Positions 15,243 through 23,743 of a stretch of 38,400 bases of DNA are shown piece by piece. Position 1 is the stretch's first letter; every line of letters starts with the position of its first letter. This DNA is from CBFGWV01 sp965652545. Its GTDB lineage: Bacteria; Pseudomonadota; Gammaproteobacteria; Competibacterales; Competibacteraceae. The translations under genes were made by a program, and so were the position numbers. The stretch lies in assembly GCA_965652545.1 (NCBI GenBank), contig CBFGWV010000021.1, positions 1 to 38,400 on the forward strand, in the 5' to 3' direction. The notes under the pieces are model-generated. The model saw only the letters and a program-made list of their open reading frames with translations, had not been told where the DNA came from and ran no database searches.

Positions 15243-16191
15243 GGAAACCGAGCCAGTTGCCGCCCATGACCTTGTCGATGCGGCTTGCGGCCCACCCCCG
15301 GCGCTGCATGCTGGTGATGAGGTTGGGATAGTCCTCCAGGCTCTCGAAGCCGGCAGGCATTTTGATCTCGCCAAAGCGGGTCAGCGGACGGGCATAGCCC
15401 TTATCGCGGGTGATGTAGGTGAAAAAGGCCTCGTCATAGCCTTCGGTGAAATCAGTGCCGATACCGACACTGTCTTCGCCGACGACATTGACGACATGCT
15501 CGATGGCCGCGACGCAGTCGTCGACGGTGGATTCGATGCCATGGGCGAGGAACGGCGGGAACATCGTCACGCCGACAAAGCCGTCGCGCTGGGCGATGAA
15601 GCGCAACTCCTCGTCGCTCTTGTTGCGCGGGTGGGCTTTGAGCGCCGCCGGCAGACAGTGCGTGTAGGCCACCGGCTTGGCTGAAGCCAGGATGGTGTCC
15701 TGCGCGGTGATTCCGCCCACGTGACTCAGATCGATGAGGATGCCAGCCTCGTTTAGGGCCGCGACCAATTCGCGGCCGAAGTCGGTCAAACCGCCGTCAC
15801 GCCCCTCGTAGCAGCCGCTGCCGACGGTGTTGGCGGTGTTGTAGGTCATCTGCACCACACGTAGGCCCAGTTCGGCATAGACCGGTACCAGCGGCAGGTA
15901 GTCGCCGAAACCGGTGGTGTTCTGCCAACCGAGAATGATGCCGACCTTGTTCTGCTGGCGAGCGCGGTCGATGTCCGCGGTGGTGTAGACCTGCAGCAGC
16001 AGGTCGTCGTGCTCGTGAAACCAGCGCTTCCAGTCGGCCACGGCCTTCATCGTGGTGGGGAAATCCTCCCACACTGAGCAGGTGCAGTTGGCAGCGGACA
16101 GGCCGCCGCGGTGCATGGCCTCGAACACCGCTCGGCTCCACTTAGCGATCACCAGACCGTCGATAATCAACGGTTTGCCGGATTCGGTCAT
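15220..16191 (-). CDS. M19-family (membrane/renal dipeptidase-like) amidohydrolase, variant metal site
   Basis: This 323-residue protein has the peptidase M19 barrel. Known members cleave dipeptides, often with a D- or dehydro-residue, using two zinc ions. Second-site elements are kept: the His of DLSHVG, the His of YTHC, the Arg of HPRNKSDE and the Asp of GIGTDF. The usual first-strand HxD of the first site is replaced (IIDGLVIAKWS) and the bridging Glu of the IEG motif is not seen (ILGWQNT). It may bind one metal or act on a different substrate. No signal peptide is visible, so it is probably cytosolic. GGAG lies 8 nt before the ATG, 13 nt after the TRAP permease gene, so it is the last gene of the uptake operon and probably acts on the imported compound. 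Confidence 0.86.
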   Translation of the reverse strand: MTESGKPLIIDGLVIAKWSRAVFEAMHRGGLSAANCTCSVWEDFPTTMKAVADWKRWFHEHDDLLLQVYTTADIDRARQQNKVGIILGWQNTTGFGDYLPLVPVYAELGLRVVQMTYNTANTVGSGCYEGRDGGLTDFGRELVAALNEAGILIDLSHVGGITAQDTILASAKPVAYTHCLPAALKAHPRNKSDEELRFIAQRDGFVGVTMFPPFLAHGIESTVDDCVAAIEHVVNVVGEDSVGIGTDFTEGYDEAFFTYITRDKGYARPLTRFGEIKMPAGFESLEDYPNLITSMQRRGWAASRIDKVMGGNWLGFLKRVWHA

Positions 16192-16204
16192 GACGCGTAC
16201 TCCG

Positions 16205-17491
16205 TTACAACAGATTGGGAAGAATGAGCACGATCTGTGGGAACAGGGTGAACAACCCCACGGCCCCCAACATGATCAGCCAGTACGGCACCGTGGCGCC
16301 GGCGGCCTGGAGCAGGCTCACCTCACGGTTGGCGATGGTGCACAGGACGAACAGATTCAGCCCCACCGGCGGGGTGATCATCCCCACCTCCATGAGGATG
16401 GTGACGATGACGCCGAACCACACCGGATCGAAACCCAGCGCGGTGATCAGTGGAAAAACGATGGGCAAGGTCATCAACAGCAATGAGATGCCATCGAAGA
16501 AGCACCCCAGCACCAGATACACGACGACGATCAGCGCCAGCACGGCATACGGCGACAGCCCCATGGCGGCCACGCCCTCGACCGCCGCGCGCGGCAGCCC
16601 GAGCAGGCTTACTGCCTGGGCCAGAATGAGCGTGCCGACCAGCACCATGGCGAGCGAACCGAACACCACCGTGGAGCCGTAGAACGCACCCCACAGCTTG
16701 CGCAGGGTCAGATCGCCCCAGGTGAAGCCCAGCACGATGGCCGCCACCACACCGAGCGCCGCCGCCTCTGTCGCAGTGGCCAGGCCCAGATAGATCGTCC
16801 CCAGCACGAAGAAGATGAGAATCGGCAGCGGCCAGATGTTTGACAAACCGCGCAGTATCTCGATCAGCGTCGGCCGCTCGTCGTCCTGCGGGGTCAGGGC
16901 TGGGTTCAACAGGCTCGCAATGGCGATGTAAGCGAAGAACATGCCGGCGAGGACCAACCCCGGCACGATGCCGGCCATGAACAGCTTGCCGATGGAGACA
17001 TTCTGGGTGGCGCCATAGATCAGCAGCGACAGGCTTGGCGGGATAAGCAGGCCGAGCGTGCCGCCGGCGGCCAGGGTGCCGACGATGGCGGCCCGATCGT
17101 AGCCGCGCCGGGACAACTCGGGATAACCGACCGAACCTATGGCCGCGGCGGTCGAGGTGCTCGACCCGCTGACCGCGCCGAACACGGTGCACACTGCGAT
17201 GTTGGTGTGCAGCAGTTTGCCGGGTACCCGATGGAACAGCGGCGTCAGGCCGTTGTAAATGCGGGTGGAGATGCCGCTGGCCAGCAGGATGTCACCCAGG
17301 AAGATGAACAGCGGTACCGCACTCAAGGTGAAGTCGGTGAGTACGTTCCACACCGCCGTCACCGCCAGTTGGGTGGCACCGCCGGCCTGGAAATGCAGCA
17401 GGATCAGGCCTGTGAGACCGAGCGCGGCGCCGAGGATGGCGCCGGTTCCCATCAGGACCAGCAGGCTGGTGGCGAGAATACCCCAGGTCAT
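16205..17491 (-). CDS. TRAP transporter large permease, DctM type
   Basis: This 428-residue integral membrane protein is the 12-helix transport subunit of a tripartite ATP-independent periplasmic transporter, driven by a sodium or proton gradient. The sequence is hydrophobic throughout, with family features such as FIFLGDILLASGISTRIYNG, FGAVSGSSTSTAAAIGS, AAGGTLGLLIPPSLSLLIYG and VGMITPPVGLNLFV. The start was placed at 17491, where the ATG overlaps the DctQ stop as ATGA; the upstream in-frame extension is an antisense-like shadow with no family match. It works with the small permease and binding protein upstream. The substrate class cannot be inferred from the permease alone. Confidence 0.96.
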   Translation of the reverse strand: MTWGILATSLLVLMGTGAILGAALGLTGLILLHFQAGGATQLAVTAVWNVLTDFTLSAVPLFIFLGDILLASGISTRIYNGLTPLFHRVPGKLLHTNIAVCTVFGAVSGSSTSTAAAIGSVGYPELSRRGYDRAAIVGTLAAGGTLGLLIPPSLSLLIYGATQNVSIGKLFMAGIVPGLVLAGMFFAYIAIASLLNPALTPQDDERPTLIEILRGLSNIWPLPILIFFVLGTIYLGLATATEAAALGVVAAIVLGFTWGDLTLRKLWGAFYGSTVVFGSLAMVLVGTLILAQAVSLLGLPRAAVEGVAAMGLSPYAVLALIVVVYLVLGCFFDGISLLLMTLPIVFPLITALGFDPVWFGVIVTILMEVGMITPPVGLNLFVLCTIANREVSLLQAAGATVPYWLIMLGAVGLFTLFPQIVLILPNLL

Positions 17492-18012
17492 AGCAGCGAC
17501 TCCCCGGCTGCGGTATGGGGTGTTTCCTTGCCGAGCAGAACGCGGATGGCGCCGATCAACTGGCTCAGGGCGACCAAGGTGAGCACCAGCGTGCACAAGG
17601 GCATGATGGCCATCCACGGCCACAACACCAGCGAGCCGATGTCCGAGCGCGAGCCGATCATCCTCGAGAAGGCCGCAAATCCGTAGGCCTCCCAGATGAA
17701 CCACACCGCGAACACGACGAAGATCAGGATGCCGAGACATTCCGCCAGACCCTGAAGGCGCGGGGGCAGATGACGGGCGACGATATCGACGCTGATATGG
17801 CGTCGCTGCATCAGCCCCAGCGGCATGGCGAGAAAGGCCATGGATACGAACAACAGCCCCGCGAGTTCGTCGGAGAACATCAACGGAGAGCCCACCAGAT
17901 AGCGCATGACCGCACTCGAGAACACCACGAAGGTCATGAGCAGTGCGGCGAGGACAGCCAGAACGTTCATCGCCTGCGCCAGTTTTTCCAGCACAACAGT
18001 GAGTCGATTCAT
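17488..18012 (-). CDS. TRAP transporter small permease, DctQ type
   Basis: This 174-residue protein has four predicted membrane helices (about 17-40, 50-70, 90-112, 128-155) and the DctQ signature SDELAGLLFVSMAFLAMPLG followed by RRHISVDIV. In TRAP systems this subunit binds and stabilises the large permease and helps dock the binding protein. It overlaps dctM by 4 bp, consistent with coupled translation. A strong stem-loop lies in the 59-bp gap to the upstream binding-protein gene. No clear Shine-Dalgarno sequence precedes the ATG. Confidence 0.94.
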   Translation of the reverse strand: MNRLTVVLEKLAQAMNVLAVLAALLMTFVVFSSAVMRYLVGSPLMFSDELAGLLFVSMAFLAMPLGLMQRRHISVDIVARHLPPRLQGLAECLGILIFVVFAVWFIWEAYGFAAFSRMIGSRSDIGSLVLWPWMAIMPLCTLVLTLVALSQLIGAIRVLLGKETPHTAAGESLL

Positions 18013-18034
18013 CGTATTGATCGCCTGGGGTGCG

Positions 18035-18060
18035 CGGGAGACGGCGGGTGCCGTCTCCCG
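18035..18060 (-). promoter_or_regulatory. Intercistronic stem-loop between DctP and DctQ genes
   Basis: CGGGAGACGGC and GCCGTCTCCCG form a perfect 11-bp stem with a 4-nt loop. No T-run follows in the direction of transcription, so it is not a typical intrinsic terminator. Stem-loops here often protect the upstream message and allow more binding protein than permease; that role is inferred. Confidence 0.7.
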
Positions 18061-18071
18061 TGTCGCGGGAT

Positions 18072-19100
18072 TTACTCCGAGAGGGCGTCGATGGCGCCGG
18101 TCATGCGCGCGTAGTTGGCAAGGCCTTTGTCACCGGCACTGGCGGCCATCTCTTCCCAAGCTGCATGCGAGGCCTCCACGAAGGCCCTGACATCGGCCTC
18201 GGCGAACGGCTCGAGCACCGTCACACCCAGACTTTCGCGTTCTTTGCGGGCGGCGGTTTCACGTTCGGCATCGACGGCGACATCGCGGGTGGATACCCAA
18301 ATCTCTTCGCCGGCCTGCTCGATGACCGCCTGCAGGTCGGGGGGCAGCGACGTCCATGCCTTCTCGCTGATGCCGAACATCCAGGGTACCGCGGCCCAGG
18401 GGTGCAGATACGCCTCGTAGTCGGTCACCTCCTGCAGGGACACCGTCTTGGCCACTGTGGACAGGTAGTAGGCGCAATCGACCACGCCGGTCTGCAAGGC
18501 AAGGTACATGTCGTTCTGCGGAATCACCTGCGCGGCGACACCCAGGCGCTCGAACGTCTTGACCAGGTGGGCGGCCCATACCCGCACCTTCTTGCCGCGC
18601 AGTTCATCCAGGCTGTTGATCGGCTCTTTACAGTGGATGCCCACATCGAACACCGGCGCGACGACACCGCCGACGGTGTGGATACCCCACTGGGCATACG
18701 CGCTCTGGTAGATGTCGCGCAACTCGGGCAACAAGGCTAGATGCTGCTCCGGTTCGGTGATGGCGCCTTGCACGTACACCACGGCCAGCTCCGGCGCATC
18801 ACGGGTGTAGTACTCGCCGTACAACATGGCCATATCGATGGCGCCGCTTTGCAGGATGCGCAGCAGGTCGGTGTCCTTGAGCCCGAGAGAGCCGGCGTGG
18901 AAGACATTGATCTTCAGACGGCCTTGCGACAGCTCATCCACGCGCGCGGCGAAGCGGTCGAGGTGCTTGGCCTCCGGACGGGTCTCGACGATCTGGCTGT
19001 GCATCTTCAGTTCAATCGTCTCTGCCACCGCCGTGCCGGCGGTGAGTACAGCGACTATGGCACAGCCGGCCGATAGCCATTGGCGGACAGTCTTCAACAT
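18072..19100 (-). CDS. TRAP transporter periplasmic binding protein, DctP type
   Basis: This 342-residue protein has an N-terminal signal peptide (cleavage expected near AVA|ET, residue 26) followed by the DctP fold. Typical segments are ELKMHSQIVETRPEAKHLDR, DELRGKKVRVWAA and ALQTGVVDCAYY, the last containing the region where family members place ligand contacts; the conserved Arg that pairs with the ligand carboxylate is probably the one in KVRVW. An organic acid ligand is therefore likely. GGGAG lies 9 nt before the ATG. It is the first gene of the operon and is divergent from the LysR gene, with operator-like repeats in the 160-bp gap. Confidence 0.94.
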   Translation of the reverse strand: MLKTVRQWLSAGCAIVAVLTAGTAVAETIELKMHSQIVETRPEAKHLDRFAARVDELSQGRLKINVFHAGSLGLKDTDLLRILQSGAIDMAMLYGEYYTRDAPELAVVYVQGAITEPEQHLALLPELRDIYQSAYAQWGIHTVGGVVAPVFDVGIHCKEPINSLDELRGKKVRVWAAHLVKTFERLGVAAQVIPQNDMYLALQTGVVDCAYYLSTVAKTVSLQEVTDYEAYLHPWAAVPWMFGISEKAWTSLPPDLQAVIEQAGEEIWVSTRDVAVDAERETAARKERESLGVTVLEPFAEADVRAFVEASHAAWEEMAASAGDKGLANYARMTGAIDALSE

Positions 19101-19244
19101 GATTTCGCTCCCAGATGTAGTCGACGGGTACCCGGTGCGTCCTGCGCTATGGGGCCTTCCGCTGGCCGGTCACGCCGTATCCCACGGCTTGGCGAGGGAT
19201 ATCGACGTTAGTGAGATTCTTGGCAGAAGTGGCTAATTAGAGAA

Positions 19245-19284
19245 ATATCAATTAACGTTTTATTGATATCAGATATGGTATCAA
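19245..19284. promoter_or_regulatory. Clustered LysR-type half-sites upstream of TRAP operon regulator
   Basis: ATATCAAT (19245-19252) and ATTGATAT (19262-19269) form a perfect 8-bp inverted repeat with a 9-bp spacer. TTGATATC (19263-19270) and GGTATCAA (19277-19284) form a second, near-perfect one that shares a half-site. The area is markedly AT-rich against its surroundings. It is probably the operator of the LysR gene and, about 150 bp away, the TRAP operon. Confidence 0.65.
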
Positions 19285-20204
19285 TGCCTATGCGCCCCGA
19301 ACTCAGACAGATCCAGGCCTTCATCGCCGTGGCCGACCGACTGCATTTCAACCAGGCTGCCGAGGTGGTGCACATGACCCAACCGGCCTTGAGCCGGGTC
19401 ATCCGCAATCTGGAAACCGTCGTCGGTGTGAAGCTGATGGAGCGCACCACGCGCAAGGTCGCTCTGACCGAGGCCGGCAAGGCCTTCCTGGCCGAGTGCC
19501 GGTTGGCACTGGAGCATGCCGACCGGGCGGTCAACATGGCACGCCAGGCCGCCGCCGGGGTGACCGGTGAATTGCGGCTGGCCTACAACGACTTTGCGAT
19601 CATCGGCCCGTTACCGGAGTTCATCAAAGCGTTCCGCACCGCCCACTCGGGCATCCACCTCAAGCTCTCTTTCCTGACGACCGCCCAGCAGCGTGAGGCC
19701 CTGATGGGGCGGGAGATCGACGTGGGCTTCATGCTCGGGGGGCTGGAGAGCCCCGGCTTCCGCGCACTGCCGTTCGCGGAGGACATCTACGCCGCCCTGC
19801 TGCCGGAAACCCACCCCCTGGCAACGCGGGACGTACTGCGACTGGTCGACTTGAAGGACGAGCCGTTCATTCTGGGAGCACGGGAGACCTGGCAAGCCTT
19901 TCGCGAGCTGCTGGTCGGCTGGTGCCAACGCTTCGGCTTCCTGCCGACGATCGTGCAGGAGGCCTCGACAAGCGAGGGTATTTTCGGGCTGGTCGCCTCG
20001 GGGGCCGGTATTTCGGTGTACGCCGGCTGCGCCCGCAATGTCAGGCGCGTCGGCATGGTAGTGCGCCCGTTGGTGGATATTCCCACACCGCTGCGCACCT
20101 GCGCGGTCTGGTACGGGCATGACACCTCTCCCAGCCTGCGGCGCATGGTGTCAATGCTGGAGGCCTTGCCCGCCGCACGGTTGGTGGCACCGGTGCCGCG
20201 CTAG
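19284..20204 (+). CDS. LysR-family transcriptional regulator of the TRAP/dipeptidase operon
   Basis: This is a LysR protein of about 306 residues with a winged helix (ELRQIQAFIAVADRLHF and AAEVVHMTQPALSRVIRNLE) and an effector domain from about 90 (GELRLAYNDFAIIGPLPEFI). This pattern is close to the BenM/CatM/CbnR-like aromatic and acid-responsive group. Starts are possible at 19263 (TTG), 19275, 19284 and 19290. The two upstream ones lie inside the palindromic operator and none has a Shine-Dalgarno sequence, so 19284 or 19290 (MRPELRQ) is preferred. It is divergent from dctP and is the most likely regulator of the transporter-dipeptidase operon. Confidence 0.92.
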   Translation: MPMRPELRQIQAFIAVADRLHFNQAAEVVHMTQPALSRVIRNLETVVGVKLMERTTRKVALTEAGKAFLAECRLALEHADRAVNMARQAAAGVTGELRLAYNDFAIIGPLPEFIKAFRTAHSGIHLKLSFLTTAQQREALMGREIDVGFMLGGLESPGFRALPFAEDIYAALLPETHPLATRDVLRLVDLKDEPFILGARETWQAFRELLVGWCQRFGFLPTIVQEASTSEGIFGLVASGAGISVYAGCARNVRRVGMVVRPLVDIPTPLRTCAVWYGHDTSPSLRRMVSMLEALPAARLVAPVPR

Positions 20205-20220
20205 GAGTCTGTCCGCGGAC

Positions 20221-22857
20221 TCAGGACACCAACTGCAGGTTCATCTGGCGGCTGCCGTGCTCGTCGGCGCCGCGTAACAATGTGATCATTTCCGCCGCCG
20301 ATACCGGCCGACTGAACAAGTACCCCTGGGCCTCGCCGCAGCCCTCCTCACGCAAGAAGGCGCATTGCCCGTCAGTCTCCACGCCCTCGGCCACCAAACG
20401 CAAACCCAGGCTGCCGGCCAGCGCAATGATGGCGCGAGTGATGGCCACATCATTGCCGTCGTCCGGCAGGCCGAGGATGAACATCCGGTCGATCTTCAGA
20501 CAGTCGACCGGAAAGCGCTTCACATAGCTGAGCGCGGAGTGCCCGGTACCGAAGTCGTCGATGGCCAGCGTCAACCCCATGCCCTTGAGCTCGCGGAGCA
20601 TGTCGGGCGCCTGATCGCCATCGTGCATCATGGCGCTCTCGGTGATTTCCAGTTCCAGATCGGTCGGATCGACCGCCATGTCCGCCAGCAGTTGGGCCAG
20701 CCAGGTGGGGAACTGCGGATCGCGCAGTTGCTGGGTGGAGATATTGACCGCCAAGCGGGGCAGTCTCTCGCCCAGAGCGCGCCAGTCGCGCAACTGGCGG
20801 CAGGCGGTTCGTAGAACCCACCGTCCCAGGTCATGAATCGCGCCGGTCTCTTCGGCCAGCGCGATGAAGCGGTCCGGGGGCAGCAGTCCAAGCTCCGGAT
20901 GGCGCCAACGTAGCAAGGCTTCCGCGCCGTTGATCTGCCCGCTGTCCAGGCTGACCTGGGGCTGGTAGAGCAGTTCGAACTCGTTGCCGTGCAAGGCCTG
21001 GCGGAGCTGGTTGGCCAGGCGATGGCGGGCCAGGGCCCGATCCTGAAGTGCGTTGGAAAAAAAGCAGTAGCGGTTGCGTCCATCGCTCTTGGCCTGATAC
21101 ATGGCCAGATCCGCCCGCTTGAGCAATTCATCGAAGCCCGTGCCATCGCGCGGGTAGCAACTGATGCCGACACTGGCGCTGACCGTCAACTGCTCGCTTC
21201 CGATCTGAAACGGTTTGGCCAGCAACCAAGTGATCTTGCGCGCCACCGCCGCAGCGTCCCGATCGTCCTCGACCTGCGACAGCAGCACGGCAAACTCATC
21301 CCCACCCAGACGCGCGACCGTATCGCGCTTGCGCACAGCACCGGCCAGCCGCTCGCCGACGGCACGCAGCAGGCGATCACCGGCGATATGCCCCAGGGAG
21401 TCGTTTACCGGCTTGAAGCGATCCAGATCCACGAACAGCAGACCGAACTGACCGCCGCTGCGTTTGGCGGCAGTCAACGCCTCCTCAGCGCGGGTGCGCA
21501 GCAGATTGCGATTCGGCAAGCTGGTCAGGCCGTCGGTCAGTGCCATCTCGCGCAGGCGACGGTCGGCTTCGTACCACTCGGTGATATCGCGCAGGTTCAC
21601 CACCAAGCCGCCGACATGCGGATCGTTCAGCGCGTTCTTGCCCAGCGCGGCCACCACGCGCCAGCCGCCGTCGGCATGTTGCAGGCGGTATTGACTCTCT
21701 TCACCGCTGTTAGAGCCTTCGAGCACCGCGGCGGTATCGGCACGAACCCGGTCTGCGTCCTCGGGGTGGATGAGTTCAAAGATATTACGACCCAGCCATT
21801 CGTCCGGCTCGCGCCCGAGGATGCGGGCGAAACCGGGGCTCAGATAATCGATGCGTCCATCCGGCGACAGCACCATGATGATGCCCTGGGCCTTTTCCAC
21901 CAGGGCACGGAAGCGCGCTTCACTGGCACGCAAGGCCATCTCCGCGCGCATCTGGGCTGTGATGTCTTGCACGGAACCCTCATAAAACCGAATGCTGCCG
22001 TCCGCTCCGCGCACCGCGCGCGCAGTTTCATTGACCCACAGACGATCTTCCTGCCGTCCGTGACGCTGGATCTCGGAGATGAATCCGTTGACATAGCCCT
22101 GCGTGCTCATCAACTGCATGAACTGAGTACGACGCTCCGGATCGACGTACCACTCGGTGGCTATGTCACGAACGCTGGCCAGCAGTTCGGCCTCCGATGC
22201 ATAACCATTGATCGCCGCCAGCGCCGGGTTTGCCCGCAGCATGTAACCCTCGGGGCTGGAGCGGTAGACGCCGATGGGTACGCTTTCAAAGATGGCGCGG
22301 TAGTCGGACTCCGCCTGGCGCAGGCCTGCCTCGACATCCATTTGCTCCAGCACGCAGGCGGCGCGGTTGGCATACAGCCGCAACACGGTACCCAGCCAGC
22401 GATTGGCCGCTTGAGGCGCAGTGAACATGACCACGGCAACCCCGCGCACACGACCGGAGGCGTCCTGGAGAGGCGCACCGATATATGCTTCGATACCGTA
22501 CTCGGCCAGCGCGCGGTCCTGCGGATAACGCTGCGCGACCCCGGAGGGGATCATTGCCACCCGCGCATCGAGCACGTCCTGGCAGGGCGAGCCGGCCAGG
22601 TCGTAGGTGAAGTTGTCGCCCGGGCCAACAAGCGACCACACGGCGCGCGTAGTCACCCGCTGGCGCTCTGGACCTTCGAAGGTGCCGATCAACGCGTACT
22701 GAGCGCCGTACAACGCCGCCATCTGCGCTGTGCAGGCCGGGAAGAACGCTTCCCCTGCGGGCAGGCTCGGAAAGGCCCGCAAGACCCGCAGCAACAACGC
22801 GGTGCCGGCTCGGTGACTCCGATCATCGGCCTGCCGCGTTGCGCCCGTCGAATCCAT
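20221..22857 (-). CDS. GAF-PAS-PAS-GGDEF-EAL cyclic-di-GMP signalling protein
   Basis: This 878-residue protein has no membrane segment and is probably cytosolic. Domains in order are GAF (about 20-170), PAS (180-305), PAS with PAC (310-430), GGDEF (435-600) and EAL (615-855). The cyclase motif RLGGDEF (518-522) is intact, with the product-inhibition site RKRD at 509-512 exactly five residues before it. The phosphodiesterase side also looks competent: GAEALLRW, NIST, LEITES, DDFGTGHSAL and AEGVE are present. Both synthesis and breakdown of cyclic-di-GMP are therefore possible, with direction set by the sensory domains. GGAG precedes the ATG at 22857 by 5 nt; the longer start adds 35 residues with no similarity. 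It is transcribed alone, convergent with the LysR gene. Confidence 0.94.
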   Translation of the reverse strand: MDSTGATRQADDRSHRAGTALLLRVLRAFPSLPAGEAFFPACTAQMAALYGAQYALIGTFEGPERQRVTTRAVWSLVGPGDNFTYDLAGSPCQDVLDARVAMIPSGVAQRYPQDRALAEYGIEAYIGAPLQDASGRVRGVAVVMFTAPQAANRWLGTVLRLYANRAACVLEQMDVEAGLRQAESDYRAIFESVPIGVYRSSPEGYMLRANPALAAINGYASEAELLASVRDIATEWYVDPERRTQFMQLMSTQGYVNGFISEIQRHGRQEDRLWVNETARAVRGADGSIRFYEGSVQDITAQMRAEMALRASEARFRALVEKAQGIIMVLSPDGRIDYLSPGFARILGREPDEWLGRNIFELIHPEDADRVRADTAAVLEGSNSGEESQYRLQHADGGWRVVAALGKNALNDPHVGGLVVNLRDITEWYEADRRLREMALTDGLTSLPNRNLLRTRAEEALTAAKRSGGQFGLLFVDLDRFKPVNDSLGHIAGDRLLRAVGERLAGAVRKRDTVARLGGDEFAVLLSQVEDDRDAAAVARKITWLLAKPFQIGSEQLTVSASVGISCYPRDGTGFDELLKRADLAMYQAKSDGRNRYCFFSNALQDRALARHRLANQLRQALHGNEFELLYQPQVSLDSGQINGAEALLRWRHPELGLLPPDRFIALAEETGAIHDLGRWVLRTACRQLRDWRALGERLPRLAVNISTQQLRDPQFPTWLAQLLADMAVDPTDLELEITESAMMHDGDQAPDMLRELKGMGLTLAIDDFGTGHSALSYVKRFPVDCLKIDRMFILGLPDDGNDVAITRAIIALAGSLGLRLVAEGVETDGQCAFLREEGCGEAQGYLFSRPVSAAEMITLLRGADEHGSRQMNLQLVS

Positions 22858-22950
22858 ACCTGCTCCGTAAGCCCGGTCGCCACCGTATCGAGTAGTTGTA
22901 GCCCAATACCGCGATGCTTGCGGCGACGCGCCGCCGGGCTGCGGGCAACA

Positions 22951-22983
22951 AAAAAGCCGCATCGGGGACCGATGCGGCTTTTT
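22951..22983 (-). terminator. Rho-independent terminator of the tRNA-Ser/tRNA-Arg unit
   Basis: GCCGCATCGG pairs perfectly with CCGATGCGGC (stem 22956-22978, 3-nt loop) and is flanked by A5 on one side and T5 on the other, so it could work in both directions. On the minus strand it directly follows tRNA-Arg. Confidence 0.93.
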
Positions 22984-22992
22984 CTTCAGTGT

Positions 22993-23069
22993 TGGCGCGC
23001 CCGGAAGGATTCGAACCTCCGACCGCCTGGTTCGTAGCCAGGTACTCTATCCAACTGAGCTACGGGCGC
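22993..23069 (-). tRNA. tRNA-Arg (anticodon ACG)
   Basis: The 77-nt cloverleaf is complete. The acceptor stem GCGCCCG pairs with CGGGCGC, the anticodon loop is CTACGAA within a CCTGG/CCAGG stem, the T-arm contains GTTCGAATC, and the CCA end is encoded. ACG is read as ICG after deamination. It lies 43 bp downstream of tRNA-Ser on the same strand. Confidence 0.97.
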
Positions 23070-23112
23070 GTTGGGGGGCGAATTATGTCCACCGGCCCCG
23101 GCGGTGTCAAGC

Positions 23113-23204
23113 TGGCGGAGAGAGAGGGATTCGAACCCTCGATGGGGTTTAATCCCCATACTCCCTTAGCAGGGGAGCGCCTTCAGCCGCTCGGCCATCT
23201 CTCC
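23113..23204 (-). tRNA. tRNA-Ser (anticodon GCT)
   Basis: The 92-nt gene has a long variable arm (TATGGGGATTAAACCCCAT region) typical of class II tRNAs. The acceptor stem GGAGAGA pairs with TCTCTCC, the anticodon loop is CTGCTAA, and CCA is encoded. It sits downstream of csrA, as in many gammaproteobacteria. Confidence 0.97.
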
Positions 23205-23246
23205 GATTCTTCGCATCTAAGGTCTACCCCCTCGCGAAGGCCCCGT

Positions 23247-23275
23247 AGAATACCCGCCACCTTCCGGCGAGTAAA
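23247..23275 (-). promoter_or_regulatory. Sigma70-type promoter for the tRNA unit
   Basis: On the minus strand TTTACT (-35) is followed after exactly 17 bp by TATTCT (-10). A GC-rich discriminator ACGGGGCC follows, as in growth-rate-controlled stable RNA promoters. Transcription would begin about 35 bp before tRNA-Ser. Confidence 0.6.
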
Positions 23276-23412
23276 GCCCGTAAAGCGATGGAATCATCAA
23301 GCCGTGTGCGGCAGTACCGACCGGCACCACGTTACGGCAGCCTACGCGTGGGATTTGCGTGCCCAAAGCCACCCTGAATGCCCCCGGATGGCGTTCGGAC
23401 AGGCCAAGATCG

Positions 23413-23619
23413 TCAGTCGATGGTGTTCCCCGATGCGTCCGCGGCATCACCATCCTGCTCACGCTTGATCCGCTGATAAATTTCTTCGCGATGGACAGCT
23501 ACGTCCTTGGGCGCATTGACGCCGATGCGAACCTGATTTCCCTTGACACCGAGCACCGTAACCGTGATCTCGTCACCGATCATCAGTGTCTCTCCTACTC
23601 TGCGCGTTAAAATGAGCAT
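23413..23619 (-). CDS. csrA: Carbon storage regulator CsrA
   Basis: This 68-residue protein is a dimeric RNA-binding regulator that blocks or stabilises messages by binding GGA in leader hairpins, controlling carbon flux, motility and biofilm. The sequence MLILTRRVGETLMIGDEI is diagnostic, and the RNA-binding R44 region (VAVHREEIYQRI) is intact. The C-terminal tail after about 56 is variable, as usual. GGAG lies 7 nt before the ATG. It is downstream of lysC with a 124-bp gap, which is a conserved arrangement. It could influence the cyclic-di-GMP enzyme near it, but that is only inference. Confidence 0.98.
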   Translation of the reverse strand: MLILTRRVGETLMIGDEITVTVLGVKGNQVRIGVNAPKDVAVHREEIYQRIKREQDGDAADASGNTID

Positions 23620-23743
23620 CTTGTTCTCCGTGTGTCGTCCCGTCCGTCGCCTGACCGCGTCCTGCCCCTTATGCGCATACGCTGGCGTCAGTTTTGTAAT
23701 TTATTCGACAAAAACGGTGCTGAACACTGCTCGTAATAAGGTT

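Noticed and set aside
18035..18060. Terminator ending the TRAP operon after the binding-protein gene
   Set aside because: No T-run follows, and the permease genes directly downstream need read-through.
20989..23037. Plus-strand reading frame of 682 codons
   Set aside because: It is antisense to the GGDEF-EAL gene and runs into the tRNA-Arg gene, so it is not coding.
22993..23204. tRNA genes as a site of integrated island
   Set aside because: Neighbours on both sides are chromosomal and no integrase or repeated tRNA end was seen.
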